Source: Nautilus pompilius (lineage: Eukaryota > Mollusca > Cephalopoda > Nautilida > Nautilidae). From it: 64,000 nucleotides of DNA. The notes under the pieces were generated by a model that did not search any database, was not told where the DNA came from, and saw nothing but the letters and a program-made list of their open reading frames with translations. The stretch covers positions 868,001 through 932,000 of the forward strand of contig JACATO010000320.1 in assembly GCA_018389105.1 (NCBI GenBank). Reading direction: 5' to 3'. Below are positions 35,240-45,956 of the stretch, one piece after another; within the stretch, counting starts at the first letter, position 1; every line of letters begins with the position of its first letter. A program made the position numbers and the translations under genes.

Positions 35240-37639
35240 GAAACAGAGCTCTCCCTTACTCTAAAACATGACAGGAGTTGTAACTTACTCGCCTCCCCTG
35301 TCAACCCCACAGCCACACGTTCATCTGCGTGTTTGAGAGTTTGCCTACCAAATCAGGTGGTGTTACACCTCTTCGCCCTCTGGTTGCCTCATGTCGTGCT
35401 TCTCCACTGCGCTTCCAGAAAAAACAAAGAACCATAGCAGCAATCATGGGAACACAGGGATAACGTTTTATCTTCTGTGGAATTAAAAAAAAAAATATAG
35501 AAATATTCTCAGATTGAGATGAGGAAAACGTGGTTATAAGAACTAGAAATGTCTAAAATAACACTTTAAAGTCTCTGGCCACCTCCTTTTTTCCAAGATT
35601 AGTTTTGCTGTTGTTGTTTCGAAGAGAAATAATATCAGAGAAGTAAGCACACGATGTCGTCGGATTGCGCCCGCCGAGTGAGGTGGACGTACAGTAAACA
35701 AGACTCCGCCGCACTAGAATACACAGACCTCTGGGAACGATGTGGTTACTAAAGAAACGTTTTGTTATTGATTGTTGTTTTTCTTTCTCATGCATTTATT
35801 CATCGAATAACGAACCCGGAAAGGGGTCATACGTACGTCGACCCAGCACTCCCCGTTCGTTCTCCGTTGAATTTACAAATTGCTCGCATGAACAATTTAC
35901 CTTAAGAAGCTTAAACGTCCGGGGGTTGTATCTGTGTTTTTTTTAATATTTATTTATTTCCCCTACATTTCGCATCATCCCGATTTATCCCCTATCTATT
36001 TCTAGCACAAACGGGGAGTTAAATACCAAGTTAATGGCGGACGCGCGACACGGTCGCCTATTGTCAAGCCGCAGGGCGCCAGCGGATTGTCGTGGTTTCC
36101 CGATAATTTGTTGCTATTCCACATCTCGAGACGCATCCTCCGTCCCTGACGACTCGCCGTTCTCATGGCGACCCCCCCACCTTTCTGTTTATTTATTAAT
36201 CGATGGCGGCGCCATACGTCCGGTGTTAAGACAATGGCGTGGTCGAGTTTCAAGGTCGCTTTTCAAAATTATACTCTTTTTCTTCTCCCGTTTAACCAGA
36301 CTGCTTTTTTTTTTTTTTTTTCCCTCCATCACCGCTCCCAAAGATGTCCGCATTCCAATATGGAGGAGTCTGTGCTTTCAACCGAATGCCGATACGTTGA
36401 TTCGCTGCGGATCGCCTCGCTCAGAGGGACGGATTCGACATCCAGCCAGAGCGAATTGCGATCATTTGTCTGCGGACCACACTATAACCCGGAGAAGTCG
36501 GTCTGACCCGCTCGCGGGAAAGTCGTCTGCCGCGGAGAGGAGGGGACGGTTTGGCCGTTCGTTAGTTTTTGGATGTTCACCGAAGGAGCCAAAGACAGAT
36601 GGCATCTATCAGCCCCAAGGATTCCCACCGACTCCCCCAAAAAGGTGCAATGGTGGCCAAAAATTTTCCAATTAAAAAAAAAAAAATGCCGACCGTTTAG
36701 TGTGTGATGCCATAACAAAAATTACATTCTAGGATTACAAAAAGGGGTTACTTTAACCCTTTGGACTGAAGCAGAACTCAGGTTCCAAACACTATCTTTA
36801 TTTTGTCCCCCCCCACCAAAAAAAATGTACCCCTTTGCTTTATTTATATTCCGTCTCTGCGTCGGATAATCGAGGTTTCTCTCGTTCTCACCTTTCCGAA
36901 TAATTATGCGTGTAACTTTTGTCGTACATTTGATACTGAAACATTGCGAATTAAGCAACTTTAGATATATATATATATATATATATTTGCAATTTTTACG
37001 CACTTTAAAAATAGAAAAACAACGACAACAATAACACATACCGCCACTCTGAGAAATTTTTTTAAAAAAAAATCAGTTTTAAGCAGTATTGAAAAAGTCA
37101 GAAAATGCGATGTCCCGATATGTGGAAGAAAGAATGATCTTACACATCATTGTCTGACATTTTTTTTTTTTTTTTTTTTGCAAAGGTGACAAATTTTTGA
37201 AAATTTAATATTCTTTTTTGGCATCCATACGACAGGAATACTAAAGACTGTTTACAAATAAACTTAATTCATATAATAACTAGAAGTTTGTGAGTTGTTT
37301 GCTTGTTTGTTTGTTTTATGTAATAATTTACCTGTATCATTAATTTTAAGAGAATTGAAGTCAATAAATATTTTAAACTTTCCAAACGAGTAGAAGCGAC
37401 GTCACAGCTTTCCCGTCAAAGAGATCACGAAAAGCGTCATGTGCGTCATAGATGTGCAAGATGGTTTGTGGCGTTTATGCTGGTTACGATACTATTACTT
37501 TCTACTCTCACGTCAAAGTAGTTGGGGACACAAAACAACTGCCTCCTAAGTAATTAAATGAAAATGTTTGATTGATTACTTTCAAAACATGTAGTCTGCG
37601 ATTAGAAGTTTTAGCGCTGAACCCAAATCGCAAATAGTA
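35235..37639. other. Intergenic with a GC/CpG-rich patch
   Basis: No recognised gene. The stretch 36.02-36.65 kb is CpG-rich and holds a palindromic GATGGCGGCGCCAT at about 36203-36216 (YY1/E2F-like). A 213-codon ORF spans it (36034-36675) but is low-complexity and has no known features; the region could be an unassigned promoter. (AT)n lies at 36965-36987 and a T run at about 37160-37180. Confidence 0.5.
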
Positions 37640-37663
37640 GTGACACCTGTTAGAACTGCGGGG

Positions 37664-37888
37664 ATGGAGAGTTTCGGCCATGCTTTTAAGTCATATTTCC
37701 GCACAGCTGGCCGTGTCTTCGCTTGGTTAACCGTGGCGATAGCGGCGGAATACTTTCTAACAGTCGAATGCACGACATCAAAGAACACACGCATCTACTG
37801 TGGAGTAAATGAGCTGCTCTCACAATTCCAGGAGCTCAGTCGCCATGGGAACAGCGAGCGTGCTGGAACTGGATGCAGTACACGGTAA
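37664..37888 (+). CDS. Possible small membrane-protein ORF, unrecognised
   Basis: From the ATG at 37664 the peptide starts MESFGHAFKSYFRTAGRVF, then has a hydrophobic stretch AWLTVAIAAEYFLTV that could be one transmembrane helix, then a polar tail to TAA at 37886-37888. An in-frame ATG also exists at 37640. A GTAATT at the end of the ORF could act as a donor, so it may be a first exon. I do not recognise a family, and no partner exon is proven. Confidence 0.2.
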   Translation: MESFGHAFKSYFRTAGRVFAWLTVAIAAEYFLTVECTTSKNTRIYCGVNELLSQFQELSRHGNSERAGTGCSTR

Positions 37889-38354
37889 TTCACGAGACTG
37901 AGAGTAAAGATGGGGGGGAGGGTAAAGATAGAGTCCATTTGATCAACCGAATTCTGCCGAGGTTCTTAAATACTCTACCTTATGGCAGTACACTTTACAT
38001 GTAATTATGCATGAATGACGTCATATTTGAACTATGCTATGTAAATTGTCAAACCACGACTTACCGCTGTTCGGGCAGCCATAGCAGAGCCAGAAGTCGT
38101 AAAGCCCACACGCTTACCGGACTTCTGGGTCTTCTGTCGAACCGAGCCACAAGATGGGCGACAGTCTGGTTTTCACCGGAAGCACTCAGTCCTTGAGGTA
38201 GGCAACTCACAGTTGACTACACAGCTCCTGTAAACTCATCTATCACAAAGAACTTCATGGCGTAGCTCGCGCTACGCGCTTCTTAGAGAGTTACTGGATG
38301 TGTCAGGCATCGGTACGTAGTTGGAACACTTGACTTTGCAGTTGCCAAGAAAGC

Positions 38355-38666
38355 ATGTACACTATTGTGGCACCGCGGGAACTCTTGAGAAGCTACTACG
38401 AGGCCAGTGGTTTCGCCGACAGTAATCGAATCGAGGCTGTATGTATGTTAATAGATCCAGCTAGTGTGTTGCGCAAAAAGACCCGAGGAGTCTTGGAAAG
38501 ACTGCTATTTACCACGTGTTCAGAAAAAGCAACTGGAGCGCAGTCCCCAGTCGATGAGGTCAAGGCGGACGGAAAACCCTTCTCGGGAGACAGGTGGCAA
38601 GGTTTTCCCGTGAGCTATGAGGAGGAGGTGCGAGATGATGACCTAAATCGAACAGCACAGTTTTGA
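38355..38666 (+). CDS. Possible ORF, 103 codons, unrecognised
   Basis: Starts MYTIVAPRELLRSYYEASG and ends SYEEEVRDDDLNRTAQF. The composition is soluble-protein-like with an acidic C-terminus and no homopolymers. An acceptor-like tttgcag lies at 38334-38340, just before the ATG. It sits in a locally GC-richer island (37.6-38.95 kb) with other ORFs. No family recognised. Confidence 0.2.
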   Translation: MYTIVAPRELLRSYYEASGFADSNRIEAVCMLIDPASVLRKKTRGVLERLLFTTCSEKATGAQSPVDEVKADGKPFSGDRWQGFPVSYEEEVRDDDLNRTAQF

Positions 38667-39659
38667 ATTCAGCGCATGGACAGGGTCTGGTTGGTGCTGA
38701 GATTCCTCCAAATTACAAAAGAGGGCATCCTTGATCTGCACGGCATGTGTTCAGAAGTTGCCCTTTTTTTCTGTTCAGCACGATTCACCACAGTTATGCT
38801 CGGGATTTGTCTGTCTCTTCTCGGACACTCGCCAACCTGCTACACACGCCACATAGTTACCAAGGAGTGGACATTTCGCCGAGAAACCGCGGGCTTGGCG
38901 TATCCAGGTCGGACAAACCACCATCGATAAATCCTGTTGACTTCAAATTGGAAAGCCGAGGGAGTATCATTAAATTTAGCAGAAAATACCCAATATACTA
39001 TAGATGACGTGTGACAAGGTATTCAAGAGACGCAGTTTTCAGATTGGAAATGGCGGGCATGACTGGTTGGTTCAGAAAATTCGGTCACACAAATTAAACA
39101 TGACGGGACAGGCCTGCAGTCACCGATGATTGTTTTCCAAAACTTTATAAATCCCTTTAAAGTTTAAATCAAAGAGAGTTTGTTTCGTCTTTCGTCTGGC
39201 AGCTGAAAAAGTTGCAAACAATCTCCTGAAGGCTGAAGCAGTTGGAAACGAAGTATCCAAAGTCTTTGTTCCAAAGAAATTTTAAAAATCATTGGAATTC
39301 ATGCACCCTTTCAAAGGAAATCCCTCAAGACGTTTGTTCTCTTGAAAAGAGCAAGAAGCCAAAGTATTTGAAGATGAAGGTCTACCAAGTGACAGTACAA
39401 CGCAATCTCTTTGGACAGCTGCTTATTCCCTTCAAAGAGAATCAGAAATACTATCATATCCATCAGGGCCGGTTTCATATGTGTTAGGTGTACATGGTGG
39501 CTTTCCAGTGAAGACAGGGTCAGGGTCTAACTTATGCATTAGCTTGAAGATGACACTTCGATGGTTGACTATCCTGGTCCTGATGACTTGGGTGCATATA
39601 TCGTTGATTAAAGTTTTCGGTATTCTGACCAATATGAAGAAATTGAATTCTGTCCCCAA

Positions 39660-40240
39660 TGTCTAAAAGAACAATTCGGTTAAGTCAGCTGAGAAGAGAC
39701 GACAGAAATCTTCGGATTCATAGCTCGATAAAAGGTCAAGGCAAAGCTGTCAAAAAGAATGCCATCCCTCAAATGATGATAAACAAGGTTAACCTGGTCA
39801 GGCTCCTTCTGTCAGAGTGGTGGTAGATGCACACCGCCCAACTGCTGGGTTGTCAGATCTTTGTCTGTGGGGATAGTTTTACCTTCTTGTCACTAACTGA
39901 TGGAATCAGAGCAGAAAGCTCTCTCATCCCAACACTTTTCTCGTTTCAGAAAAAATCTAAGACAAGAATCCTGTTGCACTGCTTCCATGTGTCTGCATCA
40001 TCTACAATTTAACTCTTTGTCCGATCACCCAACACTGATGTGATCATGCTGCTCCCGCATTATAGTAACTAACTACAGCAGAATATGTAGTCTGACACAG
40101 GCCTTGCAAACAGTAGATGACTGCTGGACATAAAATGTCGTAACAGTAGCGACGCTTGCACCGAATGTCTCTTCTGGGCGTGACTCAACCAGTGTCTTCA
40201 TTCACAAAAGAAGAAATCGCAGCCAAGATGATTTTGAAAA
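39660..40240 (+). pseudogene. Decayed fragment of an invertebrate multi-copy ORF family
   Basis: A plus-strand ORF (39827-40012) carries LGCQIFVCGDSFTFLSL and KSKTRILLHCFHVSAS. After a stop, the same frame continues with FVRSPNTDVIMLLPHYSN. Together they recall the pattern EADTR-x-LLH-x-x-x-x-A...V-x-SPDTDV-x-VL that I know from uncharacterised repetitive genes of cnidarians and molluscs. The reading frame is broken by stops, so it is not a working gene. The family assignment is from memory of the motif and is tentative. Confidence 0.35.
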
Positions 40241-41766
40241 AAAAAACCATCCTGCGATCATAAACGTGTTCGGGACACTTGGCGCTACAGACAGCGTTCC
40301 TGAAGGTGGTCAGATTAAGCTGGAGTAGATGTGAACATATTGTGCCATGACCTGACCAGGTAGAAATTCCACAAAGGATCTGTTCCAAGTATGATGGAAT
40401 CGATCCGAGTCTCTTGCCACCGTGCCGGCCGTCGCTGGAGATGCACATTCTGAGGGTCAACTACCAAAATCATGTATGGAAAAATGCGCATCTTGTGTAT
40501 CCCGGACACATGATAGGTTGACGATGATTGGACTAAAGGTGGCCACATCTTCTTACAAGGATTAGAGACTGCCCTCATCACTGATGACGATGAGAAAAAC
40601 CTACAAATGGCCAGCTTAGCGGACGTCATCTACGACGATGATAATATGCTGATGACAACTCAACTGCACGACGGAAAAAGAGCTTATTATAAATATTTTA
40701 TTAACCAATATGAAGCCATATATGTGTGTGCGTATCAGTGTGTGTGTGTGTGTGTTATTCTTTTATTTCTAGTAATATATAAGCCATTTATTTTAAAATT
40801 TATATTAAATATAAACATAATATTGATTTTAATATGACATCATCATAACATCACAAAACACCATTACACTAAATGACAAATATATCTTTAGGAATTGAAA
40901 TACCTTTTCATTTATATCAAACTTTGTATGGTTTTGGTATATTTATAAAAGCATTATCGGGAAATACCTATCCCTACGCTATGTTCAGTTTTCGGCTTAC
41001 CAAGAATATACGATTGCCCGCAGAACAGACAGCAATTGTCAATTGACAAACAACTAGATTTCAAATTGTTATTGCATAAGGGCATCAAAACACTGCCTAG
41101 AAAATTCTTTAGGGGTATGGGAAAGGTATATCTGGCTCGCGATCTACGGAGATCAGGTTTAAGCCTGCTGATCTTCGGCCTCAGTGGGAAATAATAGTTT
41201 TGCCTGCAAGTTAAACTGACTATCATAACTTTCTCGCTGACGTCACCACCGGTATCTGCTGACAACCATTGCTGCTCGCATTCTTGGCGGACAATGCAGA
41301 GAGTTTCCATGGTAACTAGCAAGCGCCATTTAATTTTCGAAATTAGTAAAAAGATAACCAATGGCCAGCAAAAATTCATTGATCTAAACACCGATTTACT
41401 ATTCATTGACTTTTAATTTGAACTTCTAATTTAAATCTCTGAAGAAAAGAGGGTAAAAATTGTTTTAACTCTCAATATTTCGAAGCCTAAGATAATTTAA
41501 AAACAAACCAGACTGCCAGTTATTAAGATTATCACACACACAAAATGTATATAGAAAAAGTAGCTTCACCCGAAATGGAAAATAATTTAGACTGTACTTT
41601 GATCGCACGTTATGTAGGCTATTCCGAGCTTCGTCGGGTGAGCAAAGAGACGAATAAAATCAAGTTCCAGAATATATTTTAACATATGGGGACGGGCAGA
41701 TTTTTAAGAAGAAGTTGGAGTTACTTCCCCTTGAGGCCTTCTTCGTTTCTGTCGTCTGTTGACGTG
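40241..41766. other. Intergenic up to KGD4, nothing secure
   Basis: A short (TG)n lies at about 40728-40753. A 150-codon minus-strand ORF (40954-41406) has no recognised features. The last few hundred bases before 41767 presumably include the KGD4 promoter, but no specific element was identified. Confidence 0.5.
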
Positions 41767-44161
41767 ATGGCGTCGGCCGGTCGCATCGTTAGGGTGAGTG
41801 AGGAGACTTACAAACGTCCTACTACTTACTCTTCCTTTTGAAAAGGGCAGAGAGGAATTTTCCCATCGGATATCTCAGTTCAGTGATAGACTGGTACTTA
41901 TCGGAGACTTTCTGTGTTTGTGTTTTTTTTACTGGATTAGTTAGAATCGTCGGTCCGCTTTCCGAAATCACTAATGCCAGCCTGGGGTTTGCGTGTTGGA
42001 CTGGAGGGAGGTCACCTCTGGGTGTTGGGTGGCCGGGGAGGAACGCTTTCCAGCAGGGCCCGGTGGGTTTGACAGGTGTGCCAGCATGGTCGCACGAAGT
42101 CGGGAGTTTTGTTTTGAGGCCGGCTGCTTCGTCTACCCCTCCCCCACCTCACCACCCCCCTGGGGGGAGAGGGGCCCCCCCGCCCTGTTGTTATAACATA
42201 TAGAGAGATAACACCGTTAGTAGCAATATTTCCCCCCCCGCCGCCGTTCAGGTTTTCAACAGAAATCCCGCCAGGTAATAATAACCGTCATCAACAGGTG
42301 CAATTCTACTGGTAATTAGACGACGACGTGTACAAGCGCAGCTCGGTGCTGTTCGGCCTCGAGTCCTCGGAATAAGGACACAGATAGGATTCAGACGAGA
42401 ATTGCGGCACCCACCCCAGAGCCAGTTATGCTCTGACGGGCTGTAGTGACACCAGATCACACTGCACTGCCTTCATACGGTGTTTAAGGCGGCCTGCTTG
42501 TTTCCGAGATTGTAATTCGGACAACACCTATTTGCTCTCGATTACCGGACCCCCCCCCACACACACACTTAAATTTAAAGGGAGGTTACTCCTCATGCAA
42601 TTATAATCTGCACGGATGGCTATCGCTTTTTGTTTTAGTTAATATACAGAATTTTGATTAAAAATAATGACAGATTTTGCTTTTTGCAGGCTGTAAAAGT
42701 TCACGTACCACTGATAAAATTCCCAAACCGAAAAACTTTTAAAGCAGGTAGTTATTGCATTTTATTTCATTCATTTATTTTTGTCCTCATAAAAAAAAAA
42801 CAACAATACTTTAAAAAAAAAAAGTTAATCAATCCGTTGGTTTCTTTTTAAATTAAACTATTCATTAAATTTATACATGCAATTATAATGTAAGCATATT
42901 TTGGGGTTTTCCATAATCTATATAAAGACAGGCTAATAAACAATTTTTTAAAAATTTGTAATCAAATTGTGAACTATTATCAAAACTATCTGGTCTTGGC
43001 ATCATCCTATTTCACTACAGGAAAAATGTTAATACTTAGAAAAATAATTAAACTTGTTGTTTTCCCTTATTGTATCTATCAACGTTTTTGTGTTCCATTT
43101 GCAGTTTTTTTTTTCATTTTACTATTTTTTTCTTTTTAAATAAAGAAAGGCTCACCCCAGCAGCTGTTAGTCAGATATTACAGAAAGAGTCAACAATGTC
43201 TGCAGGTAGTGAACAAAACAGCAAACCACCTGTTGGCTACACACCCAGAGGGTCTGGTATAGAATGGACTGAACTTCCATTAAAGTATCAAAAGAAACCT
43301 ATACCATTAGAAGAAATGGAATTTATAGAGGTCTGTGTAAATATGTGGTAGAGCTTTGTTGTTACCTAGATCTCTGATTATTTTTTTTTTAATTGAAGAC
43401 CCCCATTAAACCTTGAGAGAATGTTTTGTGGTTTTATTGTACACAAGTCTGCTAATTGTTAGAACCAAACAAATAAATTCCAATCTCTAGTAGTTTCATT
43501 TGATTTTTCCATGTTAAAAAAAAAGTTGTTTTCTTCTAGCATAAAAAAGTATTTTTATCACAAAAATTAGCTGAACACCATATTTTCTGGCTTTGTGAGC
43601 TAGCAGTGTTTAGGTTAAACCCTTTTTTGATATCCTGTTTAAAATAAACTAGTTTTTCAAAAAATAAAAATGCAATCCAAAACAGAAAGTATCATATGTT
43701 TTTAGATGGCAAAAAAAAATTTTTTTTAAACTATGACGTGTGAATTTTCCAAAACAAAGTTATAGATGTTTTTAAAAAGGATACTTTCTTTTACTGAATA
43801 TTGACATGCTATGCTGAATGTTTTTGTTATTTTTTCTAGAAAGGAAGCATTCTACAGTCAGCTACTTAAAAATCTGTTTTTCTCCCATGTAACTGCAAGT
43901 TAATAGTCTTTTCTTATTAACCTTAATTTTTTCAAATGTTAGAACTTTTGACCATTTGCTCACAGAATAGGATACTGTTCAGCAATCTAATTTCAGCATA
44001 AAGTGAACTGCATTTTAAATGAGACTTTAGAGCAATGTCCTGATTTGGGGGACTGATTGGAGATGAAATTTTAGTTTAATTTGTTTATAAAAATAACTTG
44101 ACTAAATGTACATCTTATCTAACAGGAATATTTAATCTTTCAGAGAGGTGGCCCGCTGTGA
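41767..44161 (+). CDS. MRPS36: 2-oxoglutarate dehydrogenase complex subunit KGD4 (formerly mitochondrial ribosomal protein S36)
   Basis: Four coding exons: 41767-41793 (9 codons, AGG|gtgagt), 42690-42747, 43146-43330 and 44144-44161. All junctions are GT-AG and in phase, giving 95 residues against 103 in human. The N-terminus MASAGRIVR-AVKVHVPLIKF-PNRK matches human MASASRVVQVVKPHTPLIRFPDRR. The C-terminus WTELPLKYQKKPIP-LEEMEFIE-RGGPL matches the human LPQKYRRK...EEMEFIQRGGPE. The middle is poorly conserved, as in the family. KGD4 acts in the mitochondrial matrix and tethers the E3 dehydrogenase to the E2 core of the 2-oxoglutarate dehydrogenase complex. The last exon holds only RGGPL and the stop. 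A polyadenylation signal AATAAA is at 44467-44472. Intron 1 contains a C/G-rich stretch (42.1-42.2 kb). Confidence 0.9.
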
Positions 44162-44466
44162 TGTGGAATTCCTTGTAAAGAAATGTAGGATAAAAAAAGA
44201 AATGGATTTTACCTCAGCTGGTGGTACCAGATTGAATTAGCAATGACTGATTGTTTTGAAATCTTATACAAGACACACATTGAACTGTTACTCTAAACTT
44301 CATCATTCAGAACAATACAATCTTAAAGACTTTTACTCTAGTAACAACTGGGTTCAGAATGTTTGTGGATACTCTACCTCTGTGTTGTGTAAGCAAGATA
44401 GATTTTGCTATCAATTCTTACCATTATCCTAACCAGTTTAACATAATGTACCAAATGTATTTAATG

Positions 44467-44472
44467 AATAAA
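44467..44472 (+). terminator. Putative polyadenylation signal of KGD4/MRPS36
   Basis: AATAAA about 300 bp after the stop codon, within the CpG-poor tract that covers the gene body. Confidence 0.5.
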
Positions 44473-45487
44473 TGTCTGCAGTTTTATCACTCGTGGTACC
44501 TTAAAAACATTTTTTAAGTGCAGAAAGACAAAAAAAATACATGAAGTATGCAGATAAATTTAAAATAAGCATTCAGTTTTTTGCTCCAGAATAGTTTTCC
44601 TGAATATATACAGAGAGAGCATTTTCTTGAAGAATTGTAAAGGGTCAAACCAAGTAATGGAAGATATAACAAAGTAGTAAGTAGCTTTTTTTTAAAACTT
44701 GTAGGGTAAAAACATTATTTTTCTTTAAACTTTTTAAAATAACTCAATTCAGATAAAGAAATCTATTTTTTTTTTATGTCTGTTAAATTAAGAAATATTG
44801 TAACTTATTCTGCAGTTTATGATATCATTCTTTTTTCCTGTTGTTTTCATTTTCAAGGACCAAAAATTGTCGAAAATTTAACCTTTTTCATTTGTATCAG
44901 TTTTTTTTTTTGTGCCTTAAAAGGTTTAGAACAAACAGCAAAAGCTACAGAAGCTCAACTCAGACTCAATCAATGCCACTATAATTAAGAGAAGCCAAAT
45001 CAAATGAAACTAGGTAACTATTCATTTTTACCATAAACCAATTTTGGTGCGAGATAACTTGCGTTACCCAAACAGAATTCCCATTCCTTTGACACATGCC
45101 CACCCACCTGATAGAGGTGGTCTTACGATGGGCTCATTTCCGCCAAACCAACCTCTCGTGTTGACAGTTAACGACGCGTGGTGTCGTCATCTTGCCATAC
45201 AGCTGGTATACAATCGAAAAATAAACCGAGATGCACTTAGGTTTGAACAGGTGTACAGAAATAACAACAAACAGGTGATAATGTTTTGACTTTTAATCAG
45301 GTTTTGCTGAGTAGTAGTAGTAGTAATTATAATGCCACGCGCGCGACACCAACTGGCATAGAATAGAATAGAATCCTCCGGGATGAAGATGCTGAACGTG
45401 TAAGGCCGATGAGGAAGTAATGGGCCCACAACTGGAGGCAAGACGCTGGTCAGTGGTTCTCACAGAGGAAGGCACAGTAGGGCGAGA

Positions 45488-45521
<34 letters not shown>

Positions 45522-45956
45522 CCGGGCGGTGTTTAGGGGCTGGCTGGCGTGGAGGTTAGGGCCACAACAGGGGTATCGGGACCTGAAGACGGAAATTGGA
45601 AAAACCCCGGAAGTAACACCACTCGTGTGGAGGTGAGGAGTGCGTGAAGACCACAGACGATAGATGGAGGTGGTTTAAAGTTCTGCTACTTCAATATATA
45701 ACAAAATAACGGGGAGTAAAGCGTTAATATTCACTTTCGGAAAAAAAACAAACAACAACAAACAAACGAGTAGAGGTCGCCTTTGTTAACAGACTGCGGC
45801 TGTAAGGGAGATAACTGACAGGAGCCATTGTAACGTGACGTGGCCTTTCCGGTCTGATGAAACTGCTGCCGGTCGAAACGCGGCTCTGTGTCGGCGTATG
45901 AAGAAGTCTTCTCCGAAGATAGTTTGCGAATTCCGAGCATTCACCCCAGAGTAGCC
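44473..45956. other. Spacer between KGD4 and HAX1; HAX1 promoter region
   Basis: CpG is rare to about 45.0 kb and becomes frequent from there to about 46.1 kb, around the first HAX1 exon. A (GT)n-(AT)n microsatellite lies at 45489-45521. A TAACGTGACGTGGCC motif (CRE/E-box-like) is at about 45830-45844. No further gene was recognised; a 70-codon ORF at 44776-44988 has no identifiable features. Confidence 0.5.
45489..45521. repeat. (GT)n-(AT)n microsatellite
   Basis: GT units pass directly into AT units upstream of HAX1. Confidence 0.95.

Noticed and set aside
36034-36675. 213-codon plus-strand ORF
   Set aside because: Contains a poly-F run from a T tract and has no family features; the CpG-rich patch alone explains the lack of stops.
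40954-41406. 150-codon minus-strand ORF upstream of KGD4
   Set aside because: No recognisable motif, no start context or splice partners; likely chance.
44776-44988. 70-codon ORF ending in a helical-looking tail between KGD4 and HAX1
   Set aside because: Only the last ~20 residues look protein-like; no homologue recognised and it follows the KGD4 polyadenylation signal.
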